From: Cryomorphaceae bacterium BACL29 MAG-121220-bin8
GTDB taxonomy: Bacteria > Bacteroidota > Bacteroidia > Flavobacteriales > Flavobacteriaceae
Direction of reading: 5' to 3'
Length of the DNA stretch: 64,000 nucleotides
Assembly: GCA_905181705.1 (NCBI GenBank)
Contig: CAJIYP010000001.1
Span: 248,001-312,000, forward strand
A model generated the notes under the pieces. It was not told the origin of the DNA and searched no databases. It was given only the letters and a program-made list of their open reading frames with translations. Shown piece after piece: positions 1 to 8,124 of the stretch. Within the stretch, counting starts at the first letter, position 1. Each line of letters begins with the position of its first letter. The position numbers and the translations under genes were made by a program.

Positions 1-810
1 ATCAAGTACTTCCAAAGTATGATAGAAATTATCTTTGTGTTTCTGCCCCTCAATTTCCTCAATACCTTTTAAAGACGTTAGTTCTGGTAAAATTATTTCT
101 AAAATTCCAGTTTGATAAAGAATTTTAAAACCTGTTGATGGTGTTTTAGTCATCAATATTTTATTTAATTCTTCGGAAATTCTTTCTCCAGAAATTATTT
201 TAATTCTATTTTTTTCTAATGAGATAGTTTTTAGACACTTTGGATCAATTAAAAATCCAAGTTGACATGAAAATCTAATTGCCCTTAACATTCTTAGAGG
301 ATCATCAGAAAAAGTTTTAATTGGATCTAAGGGTGTTATTATTAGTTTTTTAGAAATATCATTTAAACCATTAAAATTATCTAAAATTTTACCCCAATTT
401 TTTGAATTTAAACATATACCAATACTATTAATAGTGAAATCTCTTCTGTTTATGTCATCTTGCAAAGTTCCTATTTCTACTTCTGGATTTCGACTTGAAG
501 ATATATAACTTTCTTTTCTGGAACCTACAAACTCTAAATCTATATTTTTATATTTAAAAGCTGCTGTTCTAAAATTTTTATAAATTTTTACTTTTGTTAA
601 AGGAGTTAGTTTTTTACAAACTTTTTTAGCTATTTCAATTCCATCTCCTACCACTAAAATATCTACATCTTTTGGTTCATATTTACCCATAACTAAGTCT
701 CTAACATATCCACCAATTATAAAACACTCTAGATTACTTTCATCGGCAATTTGAGAAATAACTTTAAATAACTTAATATTTATATTTTTTTTTATTAAAC
801 TTTCAAACAT
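1..810 (-). CDS. cca: CCA tRNA nucleotidyltransferase, N-terminal part (runs off the window)
   Basis: This enzyme adds or repairs the 3' CCA end of tRNAs. The gene is cut by the left edge of the window: 270 codons from the ATG at 810 are present and the C-terminus lies outside. Visible motifs are GGYVRD near residue 30, the metal-binding DVDIL, RRDFTINSIG, and DDPLRMLRAIRFSCQLGF of the nucleotide- and tRNA-binding head. The last visible stretch, GQKHKDNFYHTLEVLD, looks like the start of the HD domain found in the bacterial HD-type CCA/poly(A) polymerase family. The start lies one base beyond the stop of the upstream Sua5-type gene, so dapD, the Sua5 gene and cca probably form a minus-strand operon. 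Poly(A) polymerase is an alternative, but the Bacteroidota members of this family are CCA enzymes. Confidence 0.93.
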   Translation of the reverse strand, partial: MFESLIKKNINIKLFKVISQIADESNLECFIIGGYVRDLVMGKYEPKDVDILVVGDGIEIAKKVCKKLTPLTKVKIYKNFRTAAFKYKNIDLEFVGSRKESYISSSRNPEVEIGTLQDDINRRDFTINSIGICLNSKNWGKILDNFNGLNDISKKLIITPLDPIKTFSDDPLRMLRAIRFSCQLGFLIDPKCLKTISLEKNRIKIISGERISEELNKILMTKTPSTGFKILYQTGILEIILPELTSLKGIEEIEGQKHKDNFYHTLEVLD

Positions 811-811
811 T

Positions 812-1357
812 TCAAGATCTTAAAGTTGTTATAGAACCATCTTTATTTATTTTAATAATTTTTGAAGCTTTATCTAGTTTTTGATTTCTTTTTAAATTAA
901 CAGCATAATCTACCTTTTCCAAGATAGTATTATTTATATCTTTAAAATAAATAGGAAATTTTTCACCTGAAATATTAACAGATGTAGAAATTATTGGTTT
1001 TTTAAATTCTTTTAACAAATTATTGCAAAATGGATCTTTTGGAATTCTAATTCCAATTGAATCAGAGTAAGTTTCAAGGTTTTTTACTTCCTCATAAATT
1101 ACTGTTATAGGTTTTTCTAGAACACTCAAAACATCAATAATTGATTGATTTATATTAGTATATTTTTTTATCATTTTATAATTACTCATTAAACAAATTA
1201 ATGGTAAAGATTTACATCTTTTTTTTAATTTATAAATTCTATTAATTGAGTTCTGGTTAGTAGCATCACATCCTATTGCCCAAATGGTATCACTTGGATA
1301 AATAATTATACCTCCGTTGTTAAGATATTTAACAGTTTTTTCAATTTCTAAAACCAT
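812..1357 (-). CDS. L-threonylcarbamoyladenylate synthase (Sua5/YciO/YrdC family)
   Basis: This is a short, single-domain YrdC-type protein of 181 residues. The family makes threonylcarbamoyl-AMP from threonine, bicarbonate and ATP, the first step of t6A modification at tRNA position 37. The N-terminal GGIIIYPSDTIWAIGCDA is the characteristic substrate-binding strand-turn, followed by KKRCKSLPLICLM and, near residue 120, KPIISTSVNISGE, both typical of the family. There is no C-terminal Sua5 domain, so it is of the TsaC/YrdC length class. It sits 14 bases downstream of dapD and one base before the CCA-enzyme gene, which links two tRNA-processing genes. YciO-type paralogues of unknown role look similar, so the exact activity is inferred. 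Confidence 0.9.
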   Translation of the reverse strand: MVLEIEKTVKYLNNGGIIIYPSDTIWAIGCDATNQNSINRIYKLKKRCKSLPLICLMSNYKMIKKYTNINQSIIDVLSVLEKPITVIYEEVKNLETYSDSIGIRIPKDPFCNNLLKEFKKPIISTSVNISGEKFPIYFKDINNTILEKVDYAVNLKRNQKLDKASKIIKINKDGSITTLRS

Positions 1358-1371
1358 TGATTTAGCAATAT

Positions 1372-2178
1372 TTAAGCAGATACACTATACTCTCTTAATG
1401 CATTATTTAAAGAAGTCTTTTTATCTGTACTTTCCTTTCTTTTACCAATTATTAATGCACATGGAACTTGAAATTCACCAGCTTTGAATCTTTTTGTATA
1501 AGAGCCAGGAATTACAACAGATCTTGCAGGGACTTCACCTTTAGATTCTATTGGTTGATCTCCCGTAACATCAATAATTTTTGTAGATGCGGTAAGAACG
1601 ACATTTGCGCCTAATACAGCCTCTTTACAAACTCTAACTCCCTCAACAACTATACACCTAGATCCAATAAACGCATTATCCTCAATAATAACAGGTGATG
1701 CTTGTAGTGGTTCTAAAACTCCTCCAATTCCAACTCCACCACTTAAATGAACATTTTTACCTATCTGTGCACAGCTTCCAACTGTTGCCCAAGTATCTAC
1801 CATAGTTCCTTGATCAACATAAGAACCAATATTCACATAAGAAGGCATTAAAATTACACCCTTACTAATATACGCACCATGTCTAGCTATTGCGAGAGGA
1901 ACTACCCTAATACCTTTTTCTGCATAATTTTTTTTCAATGGAATTTTGTCATGAAATTCTAAGGGACCAATTTCTATAGTTTTCATTTTTTGAATTGGAA
2001 AATACATTATCACGGCTTTTTTTATCCATTCATTAATAATCCATCCATTTTTGGAGGGCTCAGCAACTCTAATTTCTCCATTATCTAAACTGTTAATTAC
2101 AGAATATATAGCTTGCTTTGTATCTTCGTTTGTCAATAAGGACTGATTTTCCCATGCAGATTCAATAATTTTTTTCAC
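1372..2178 (-). CDS. dapD: 2,3,4,5-tetrahydropyridine-2,6-dicarboxylate N-succinyltransferase
   Basis: DapD transfers succinyl from succinyl-CoA to tetrahydrodipicolinate in the succinylase branch of the diaminopimelate/lysine pathway, in the cytoplasm. The 268-residue length is normal. The central part shows left-handed beta-helix hexapeptide repeats (ARHGAYISKGVILMPSYVN, GSYVDQGTMVDTWATVGSC, IGKNVHLSGGVGIGGVLEP), and GSRCIVVEGVRV is also typical of the family. The N-terminal helical domain is present. The start codon is GTG at 2178, which fits the N-terminus of relatives. The gene diverges from ruvX and leads the dapD - Sua5-type - cca group. A -7-like TATATTTG box lies on the minus strand at 2193-2200. 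Confidence 0.96.
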   Translation of the reverse strand: MKKIIESAWENQSLLTNEDTKQAIYSVINSLDNGEIRVAEPSKNGWIINEWIKKAVIMYFPIQKMKTIEIGPLEFHDKIPLKKNYAEKGIRVVPLAIARHGAYISKGVILMPSYVNIGSYVDQGTMVDTWATVGSCAQIGKNVHLSGGVGIGGVLEPLQASPVIIEDNAFIGSRCIVVEGVRVCKEAVLGANVVLTASTKIIDVTGDQPIESKGEVPARSVVIPGSYTKRFKAGEFQVPCALIIGKRKESTDKKTSLNNALREYSVSA

Positions 2179-2260
2179 TTTTATTTTTTTTTCAAATATA
2201 CATCCTAATTAATACTTTCATATATTTTAACCTTAATAATTAATGATTTAACTTTGATAA

Positions 2261-2671
2261 ATGTCTAAAATTATTGCTATTGATTATGGTTTAAAAAGAA
2301 TTGGAATTGCAATATCAGATGAATCTAGGATATTAGCATTTGGACTGACAACGGTATCTAATTCTGAAATAAACTCTTATCTAAATCAACTTCTTAAAAA
2401 AGAGAAGGTGGATACTTTTGTAATTGGAAAGCCTTTACAAAAAAATCACTCTCCATCTCAAATAGAAGATGCAATTTTGTTTTTCATAAAAAAAATTAAT
2501 AAGTTATTTCCTCATGTTATTATTGAAAGATATGATGAAAGGTTTACATCTATAATTGCAAAAAAAACAATATTAGATAGTGGAGTTAATAAAAAAAAAA
2601 GAAGAAATAAGGATTTAGTTGATAAAATTAGTGCAACTATCATACTACAGTCATACCTTGAAAATAAATAA
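2261..2671 (+). CDS. ruvX: Holliday junction resolvase-like nuclease YqgF/RuvX
   Basis: This is a 136-residue protein of the YqgF family with an RNase H-like fold. Members process the 5' end of pre-16S rRNA, and a Holliday junction resolvase role has also been proposed. The first acidic residue is in IIAIDYGLKRIG (Asp8). Further family motifs are FVIGKPLQKNHS and the ERYDERFTS block. The length matches the family (about 135-140). A TAACTTTG box ends only five bases before the ATG, so the transcript may be nearly leaderless. The gene is two bases upstream of def and likely co-transcribed with def and mazG. Confidence 0.93.
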   Translation: MSKIIAIDYGLKRIGIAISDESRILAFGLTTVSNSEINSYLNQLLKKEKVDTFVIGKPLQKNHSPSQIEDAILFFIKKINKLFPHVIIERYDERFTSIIAKKTILDSGVNKKKRRNKDLVDKISATIILQSYLENK

Positions 2672-2673
2672 TT

Positions 2674-3249
2674 ATGATATTACCAATTATGGCTTTTGGA
2701 AGCCCTATTTTAAAAACTAAATGTCATGAAATTAATAGTGACTTTAAAGATTTAAATATTTTAATCCAAAATATGTGGGAAACAATGTATGCTGCAAGTG
2801 GAGTAGGGCTAGCAGCACCTCAAATTGGTAAAGAAATTCGTTTGTTTATTGTCGATGCTTCCCCTTTTGCTGTAGATAAAGAGTTGAGTCTAACAGAAAG
2901 AAGTCAACTGAAAAATTTTAAAAAAATTTTTATTAACCCACAGATAGTCTGGTCTTCTTCAAATTCATGCAATTTTAATGAAGGATGCCTTAGTATTCCG
3001 GATATTCGTGAAGATATAAAAAGAGATGATCAAATTGAGATTCATTATCAAGATGAGAAATTTAAAAATAAAGTTTTAAAATTAGATGGACTTTGCGCTA
3101 GGGTTGTCCAACATGAATATGATCATATTGAAGGAGTACTATTTACCGATAAGCTAAGTTCTTTTAAAAAAAAATTACTTAAAAAGAAATTAAAAAATAT
3201 TTCTTTAGGAAAAGTTAATTGTGACTACCCAATGTCTTTTTTCAATTAA
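2674..3249 (+). CDS. def: Peptide deformylase
   Basis: Peptide deformylase removes the N-formyl group from new proteins and is an essential cytoplasmic metalloenzyme. All three family motifs are present: GVGLAAPQ (residues 43-50), EGCLSIP with metal ligand Cys105, and QHEYDH with His147, catalytic Glu148 and His151. The 191-residue length is normal for Bacteroidota. It follows ruvX by two bases and precedes mazG by six, a compact three-gene operon. Nothing is missing or unusual. Confidence 0.97.
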   Translation: MILPIMAFGSPILKTKCHEINSDFKDLNILIQNMWETMYAASGVGLAAPQIGKEIRLFIVDASPFAVDKELSLTERSQLKNFKKIFINPQIVWSSSNSCNFNEGCLSIPDIREDIKRDDQIEIHYQDEKFKNKVLKLDGLCARVVQHEYDHIEGVLFTDKLSSFKKKLLKKKLKNISLGKVNCDYPMSFFN

Positions 3250-3255
3250 ACCCCT

Positions 3256-4029
3256 ATGTCAAAAGAAAAACAAATTAATTCTATTAAACGCTTATTGTTA
3301 ATAATGGATGAATTAAGAGAAAAATGTCCTTGGGATAAGAAACAGACTTTTGATTCTCTAAAACCATTAACTATTGAGGAAACATATGAGCTTGTTGATG
3401 CAATTTCAGAAAATAACATTGATGAAATTAAGAATGAGTTAGGAGATTTACTCTTACATGTTATTTTTTATTCAAAAATTGCAAGTGAAACTAATAAGTT
3501 CGATATTTCTGATGTAGCTGATAGTATTTCTGAAAAATTAATATATAGACATCCTCATGTTTATAAAAATCAAACTAAAATCTCTGAACAAGAGGTTAAA
3601 TTGAATTGGGAAAAATTAAAGCTTAAAGATGGAAATAATAGTGTTTTACAAGGGGTTCCTAAAACACTTCCACCAATTTTAAAATCCATGAGAATACAAC
3701 AAAAGGTATCAAATATTGGTTTCAAGTGGATAGAAAATAAAAATGTAAAGGAAAAAGTTCTAGAAGAACTAGAAGAATTTTTAGAAGAAACAAATTTAAA
3801 TAATTCACAAAAAATTCAAGATGAGTTTGGGGATCTTTTATTTTCTCTAATTAATTATGGTAGATTTATAGGCATAGACCCAAATAGTTCATTGGAAAAA
3901 ACTAATAAAAAATTTATTAAAAGATTCATGAGTTTAGAAAGTAAAATAAATTTAGAGAAAAAAAATTTTCAAAGTTACAGCAAAAAAGAATTGATTAGAC
4001 TTTGGAATTTGGCCAAAAAAAATGATTAA
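3256..4029 (+). CDS. mazG: Nucleoside triphosphate pyrophosphohydrolase MazG
   Basis: MazG hydrolyses NTPs and dNTPs to monophosphates and pyrophosphate, and is linked to removal of aberrant nucleotides and to (p)ppGpp-related stress control. Two MazG-like all-alpha domains are visible. The N-terminal one has CPWDKKQT (from Cys24), EETYELVDAI and ELGDLLLHVIF; the C-terminal one has LEELEEFLEE and DEFGDLLFSL, giving the ExxE...ExxD Mg-binding pattern. The length of 257 residues fits the two-domain form. It is the last gene of the ruvX-def-mazG set. Its end overlaps by four bases the convergent end of the DUF349 gene. Confidence 0.94.
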   Translation: MSKEKQINSIKRLLLIMDELREKCPWDKKQTFDSLKPLTIEETYELVDAISENNIDEIKNELGDLLLHVIFYSKIASETNKFDISDVADSISEKLIYRHPHVYKNQTKISEQEVKLNWEKLKLKDGNNSVLQGVPKTLPPILKSMRIQQKVSNIGFKWIENKNVKEKVLEELEEFLEETNLNNSQKIQDEFGDLLFSLINYGRFIGIDPNSSLEKTNKKFIKRFMSLESKINLEKKNFQSYSKKELIRLWNLAKKND

Positions 4030-5435
4030 GTTTTTAGAATTTTTTTTTGCAAATTAATTCTATCAATTCGTTTTTTATTCTTTTCAATATCACTGTAAAC
4101 TTTATTCAAAAGCTTATTCTCTTTTGATTTTTCGTTAAAAAAAGAAAGATTATTTTCCAAAGTAGACATTTCTTTTTTTAATAATTCTTGTTCTTTGTTT
4201 AAAATAATTATTTTTTTATTTTTTTCGTTATCGTCCATTGTTTGAATTTTAGTTTCAAACAGTTTTATTTTTGAATCTTCAATATTTAGTCCATTGGACT
4301 TAAAAATTTCAAGTATAGTTTCTTCAAATTTAAGTTCTATCTCTCGACTTTTAAGTCCTAAATCTGCCCATTGTTTAAACAAATCATCTGTATTTAAATC
4401 AGAGTTTTTAACTGTAATCTTTTTTAAAAATTTAATTTGAGATTCTAGGTTTTTTTGTGTTTCTTTAATTTTGTTCAGTTTATCTTCATCCATCTTATTA
4501 AAAAAGTAATTACACAGTGTTTTAAACTGTTGCCAATTTTTTTCATTAATTTTATAAGGAACAGGATTAATATTTTTCCAGTTTTTTTGAAGATTTATAA
4601 TTTCTTTTTTACTTTTTTCTAAATCACTATTTTCTTTTAAATTTTTTGCTTTAGTGATTAGTTCTTCCTGTTTACAGATATTTTCTTTATACAGTTTTTT
4701 TAAATTTTTATAAAAAAGATTTTTTAAAAAATAATAATTTTTAATTTTTTCTTTATATTTTTTCCAAAACTCATTTTTTTTGTTTGAGGGAATTGGCCCT
4801 GTAGTTTCTAATATCCTCTTGATGTCCTCAAATTCTTTAATTTTTTTTTGCCACTCTTTTGTAGTATTACTTTTATGTGATATTAGTTTTTCCATTTCAA
4901 TTAATAGACCCTCTTTCTTTTTTAGGTTATCTTTTAAAATAGAATCTTTATTTTTGTCAAATTCTTTCTTATTTGAATGTATATGTTCACCTATTTCTGA
5001 AAACTTTTTATCTAAATCTTTATCATTTTCTTTTTTTATAGGTCCAATTTCATATTTCCATTTTTTATTTAGTCTTTCAAAATATTTATAAGCCTTTTGC
5101 TTGTCTTCAATTTTAGTTAATTCCGAGGCTTGTTTTATTAAAGATTCTTTTTCTCTTAAGTTATATTCTATGTCTATTTCTTTGAACTTTCTATTTAAAT
5201 GTAGATAATCGTAAAAGTTCTTCACATGGTGTTGGAAATTATTCCAAATTATCCCATCATTTGTTCTAGGAACTGGACCGATTTTAAACCAACTTTCTTG
5301 AATTGTTTTAAATTCTAAATATTTTTCACTCATCTTATTATCCAGAACTATAAGTTTTTTTAAACTTTCGATAAGTTTTTTCTTTTCATCTAAGTTTTTT
5401 TTTAGATTAATATTTCTATTCTTATCTGTTTTCAC
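4026..5435 (-). CDS. DUF349 domain-containing coiled-coil protein
   Basis: This is a very lysine-rich, largely helical 469-residue protein with repeated DUF349 units. Each unit has a W...IGPVP-like core: WFKIGPVPRTNDGIIWNNF near residue 50, WKYEIGPIKKENDKDLDKKF near 125, a TGPIPSNKKNEFWKKYKEK unit near 215, and WKNINPVPYKINEKNWQQF near 285. The C-terminal third is predicted coiled coil. There is no signal peptide. DUF349 proteins are common in Bacteroidota; their function is not established here. The gene lies 29 bases downstream of aroE, and this neighbourhood (DUF349, aroE, DUF368, TPR) is, as I recall, common in flavobacteria. The high AAA/Lys content reflects genome AT bias. Confidence 0.85.
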   Translation of the reverse strand: MKTDKNRNINLKKNLDEKKKLIESLKKLIVLDNKMSEKYLEFKTIQESWFKIGPVPRTNDGIIWNNFQHHVKNFYDYLHLNRKFKEIDIEYNLREKESLIKQASELTKIEDKQKAYKYFERLNKKWKYEIGPIKKENDKDLDKKFSEIGEHIHSNKKEFDKNKDSILKDNLKKKEGLLIEMEKLISHKSNTTKEWQKKIKEFEDIKRILETTGPIPSNKKNEFWKKYKEKIKNYYFLKNLFYKNLKKLYKENICKQEELITKAKNLKENSDLEKSKKEIINLQKNWKNINPVPYKINEKNWQQFKTLCNYFFNKMDEDKLNKIKETQKNLESQIKFLKKITVKNSDLNTDDLFKQWADLGLKSREIELKFEETILEIFKSNGLNIEDSKIKLFETKIQTMDDNEKNKKIIILNKEQELLKKEMSTLENNLSFFNEKSKENKLLNKVYSDIEKNKKRIDRINLQKKILKT

Positions 5436-5464
5436 TTTTTTTATTTAAGTATACTTTTTTTTTC

Positions 5465-6208
5465 TTAACTATTCCAAATTTTCCAACTCTCATCTGCTTG
5501 TATTTCCAACATTTCAATTCCATTTATCAATGTAGCTTTTTGTTTTTTGCATTTTTTTAAAAACTCAGTTTCAATTGGATTATAAATTAAATCATAGCAA
5601 ATATGTTTTTCATTAATATATTTATATGGTAAATCTGGATATTCTTTTATTTTAGGAAAAGTTCCTAATGGACTACAATTTATTATAATTTGACATTCTT
5701 TCATTGTTTTAGAATCTATTAAATTGTATGTTAAATCTCCCCTATAACTATTTCTTGAAACTACTAAGCATGAAATATTTATTTTCTTTAATGCATATAT
5801 TATAGCTTTTGAAGCTCCACCTGATCCTAATAACATTGCTTTTTTGTGTTCCCTTTTTATAAATGGTTTTATTGATTTTAAAAAACCTATATGATCTGTA
5901 TTATATCCTATTAATTTATTATTTATATCAAACTTTATAGTGTTTACTGCACCTATTTTTAGTGCTTCGTCATCCAACTTATCTAAAAATGGAATTATTT
6001 TTTCTTTATAAGGAATTGTTACATTTAGTCCATTAATAATATCATCTTTAATTATATTTTTGAATTCATTTATATCTGATAAATCAAAATTTTTATATAT
6101 ATTTTGATTTAATTTTGACGAAAGAAATTTTTCAGTAAAATATTTTTTTGAAAAAGAATAATTAATTTTTTTCCCTATAAGTCCATATATTTTTTTTTCT
6201 TGAGACAT
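5465..6208 (-). CDS. aroE: Shikimate dehydrogenase
   Basis: AroE reduces 3-dehydroshikimate to shikimate with NADPH in the aromatic amino acid pathway. The substrate domain shows GKKINYSFSKKYFTEKF (shikimate-binding Ser-x-Ser region), GLNVTIPYKEKI with the catalytic Lys, and GAVNTIKF. The nucleotide-binding part has GYNTDHIGFLKSI and the glycine-rich LLGSGGASKAI. GIEMLEIQADESWKIW closes the protein. At 247 residues it is the compact flavobacterial form. The start at 6208 overlaps the 3' end of the upstream DUF368 gene by 47 bases, but the conserved N-terminus supports this start. Confidence 0.94.
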   Translation of the reverse strand: MSQEKKIYGLIGKKINYSFSKKYFTEKFLSSKLNQNIYKNFDLSDINEFKNIIKDDIINGLNVTIPYKEKIIPFLDKLDDEALKIGAVNTIKFDINNKLIGYNTDHIGFLKSIKPFIKREHKKAMLLGSGGASKAIIYALKKINISCLVVSRNSYRGDLTYNLIDSKTMKECQIIINCSPLGTFPKIKEYPDLPYKYINEKHICYDLIYNPIETEFLKKCKKQKATLINGIEMLEIQADESWKIWNS

Positions 6209-7160
6209 ATTTTTCTACATATAATACAATAACTAGTCCGCTAATTACACATGCTAAAGCTATAATATCTTTGGTTTGACTAAGATCTGGTAAATATCTT
6301 AAATAATTATTTGAGATTTCTAAATTATTAAATTCCTCAATATATGATTTTTTCCATGGCCAAATCATTAATAATGATCCCGAAACAAATCCAATTATTA
6401 ACTGGTTAACCGTATTTTCATAATTATTTATTAACCAACTTAAAATATTTGACAATAAAATTAATCCAAATACTGAACCCAAAGAAAAAACAATTAATAT
6501 TCTTATTAAGTTAAAATCTATATCATTAAAGTTGTCCATATTGGTTATTATCCAAACTGACTCTATTAATGCATCAACTGAATCCACTAAAAGAAGTTTA
6601 TAGTTTCCAAGAAGTATTAAAAGAAAAGAACCAGAAATTCCAGGTATTATCATACCGCAAATACTTATCATTCCACAAAAAAAAACAAATAATAGATTTT
6701 GGTTTTCCGAAATAGGGTCTGATATACTTAAAATAAATCCTATTGAAAACCCAATGCAAAGATAAATTATGTCTTTCTTATTATTAACCTTATTTTGATT
6801 GATTAATATAAATAATGAAGCTATTATCATTCCAAAGAAAAAAGACCAAACATTTAATTCTGATATTTTAAAAAAAAAATCTAAAATTTTTGAAGTAGTA
6901 AAATAGCTTACTATTATTCCCAAAAGAACAATTACTAAAAAAAGTCCATTGTATTCTTTTTCAATTTTTTTGAAATTTCCTCGTAAAAGAGCTTTAATAG
7001 TTTTTATGTTTAATGATTTAAAAGTAATAACCATTTCATGATAAAAACCTGTAATTAATGCTACAAGCCCCCCAGATATTCCAGGCAATTTATTGGCAGT
7101 ACCCATTAGAACACTTTTAAAAAAAAGAATCAGTAAATCTTGTTTATTTCTTTTTTGCAT
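6162..7160 (-). CDS. DUF368 membrane protein (second of a tandem pair)
   Basis: This is a polytopic inner-membrane protein of 332 residues with about eight to ten predicted helices. The DUF368 signature GTANKLPGISGGLVALITGFYHE stands near residue 20, and a second inverted-like copy, CGMIIPGISGSFLLILLGNY, near residue 165. The paired PGxSG motifs are the hallmark of this family. Some DUF368 members have been implicated in flipping the undecaprenyl-phosphate lipid carrier (PopT/UptA work covers DUF368 and DedA proteins); whether this member does so is inference. It overlaps the upstream DUF368 gene by 17 bases and aroE by 47, so translation is probably coupled. It has diverged from its partner, with GTANK in place of GIADI. 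Confidence 0.88.
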   Translation of the reverse strand: MQKRNKQDLLILFFKSVLMGTANKLPGISGGLVALITGFYHEMVITFKSLNIKTIKALLRGNFKKIEKEYNGLFLVIVLLGIIVSYFTTSKILDFFFKISELNVWSFFFGMIIASLFILINQNKVNNKKDIIYLCIGFSIGFILSISDPISENQNLLFVFFCGMISICGMIIPGISGSFLLILLGNYKLLLVDSVDALIESVWIITNMDNFNDIDFNLIRILIVFSLGSVFGLILLSNILSWLINNYENTVNQLIIGFVSGSLLMIWPWKKSYIEEFNNLEISNNYLRYLPDLSQTKDIIALACVISGLVIVLYVEKYVSRKKNIWTYREKN

Positions 7161-8094
7161 TTTTTTTAGATAAATATTCTAAAACTAAAACTGATAGAAG
7201 CCCAATTAAAATAAAAAACATTCCAAATTTAAATTCACTATTTGTGAAATATCCCTTTGGAATATACAAATTTGAAATAAACAGTTCATTCGTCAAAGGT
7301 TTTATTTTCCATGGCCATAAAGAAGGTAGGGATCCGATCATAAATCCAACTAAGCAAGAGATTGTATTATTTTTATGGTTGTTATAAGACCACGTCAAAA
7401 ATTTAGAAAATAATTTAACACTTAATAATGCCCCTAATATAAATGATGCAAATTTTAAAAAATATTCAGAATTAAGTTTAATAACTTCTTTTAATATATT
7501 CAGTAATGCTTCATAAGCACCTAGTAGAACTAAAATGTAAGCTCCAGAAACACCTGGAAGCAGCATCGCAGTTATACTTATCATTCCACAAAAAAATAAA
7601 TAGATGTTATTTATTTCTCTAATTTCAGGGTTTAATGTTTGGACTATAATAGCTACTAATAACCCAAAAAGTATAAAATAAATTTGAGAGGGAATAAAAA
7701 ATTGTGAATTTTTAAAATTCCAATTTTTTATTTCTCTAAAAAGAAAGAATATTCCAGCCAATATTAGTCCAAAGAAAAAAGACCACAATGATATTGGATG
7801 CTTTCCAATCAAATAAGTTATATAATGACTTAAAATTACTATGCTGGATAATATTCCTAAAACTAGTGTGGACAAAAAACTTAGATTGTATTTGTTCCAT
7901 GCATTTCTAAATTTTCCTTTTATTATTAATTTAAATAATTTTATATCAATTTGATTCAAAGTTTTTAGGAATTCCTCATAAACTCCTGTTATAATGGCAA
8001 TTGTTCCGCCTGATACACCTGGGATTATATCAGCTATACCCATAGCCATTCCCTTTAGAAAAATTGAAAAACGTAAGAACGTATGTTTTTTCAT
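7144..8094 (-). CDS. DUF368 membrane protein (first of a tandem pair)
   Basis: This 316-residue polytopic membrane protein carries the canonical DUF368 motif GIADIIPGVSGGTIAIITGVYEE near residue 20 and the second repeat CGMISITAMLLPGVSGAYIL near residue 170. The PGVSGG and PGVSGA motifs and the internal pseudo-repeat match the family closely, more so than in the downstream paralogue. The likely role, from work on related proteins, is recycling of a polyprenyl-phosphate carrier across the inner membrane. It begins 31 bases after the end of the TPR-protein fragment and overlaps the next DUF368 gene. Confidence 0.88.
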   Translation of the reverse strand: MKKHTFLRFSIFLKGMAMGIADIIPGVSGGTIAIITGVYEEFLKTLNQIDIKLFKLIIKGKFRNAWNKYNLSFLSTLVLGILSSIVILSHYITYLIGKHPISLWSFFFGLILAGIFFLFREIKNWNFKNSQFFIPSQIYFILFGLLVAIIVQTLNPEIREINNIYLFFCGMISITAMLLPGVSGAYILVLLGAYEALLNILKEVIKLNSEYFLKFASFILGALLSVKLFSKFLTWSYNNHKNNTISCLVGFMIGSLPSLWPWKIKPLTNELFISNLYIPKGYFTNSEFKFGMFFILIGLLSVLVLEYLSKKNAKKK

Positions 8095-8124
8095 TTCGTT
8101 AAAATTAAGGTAATTAAACTTATT

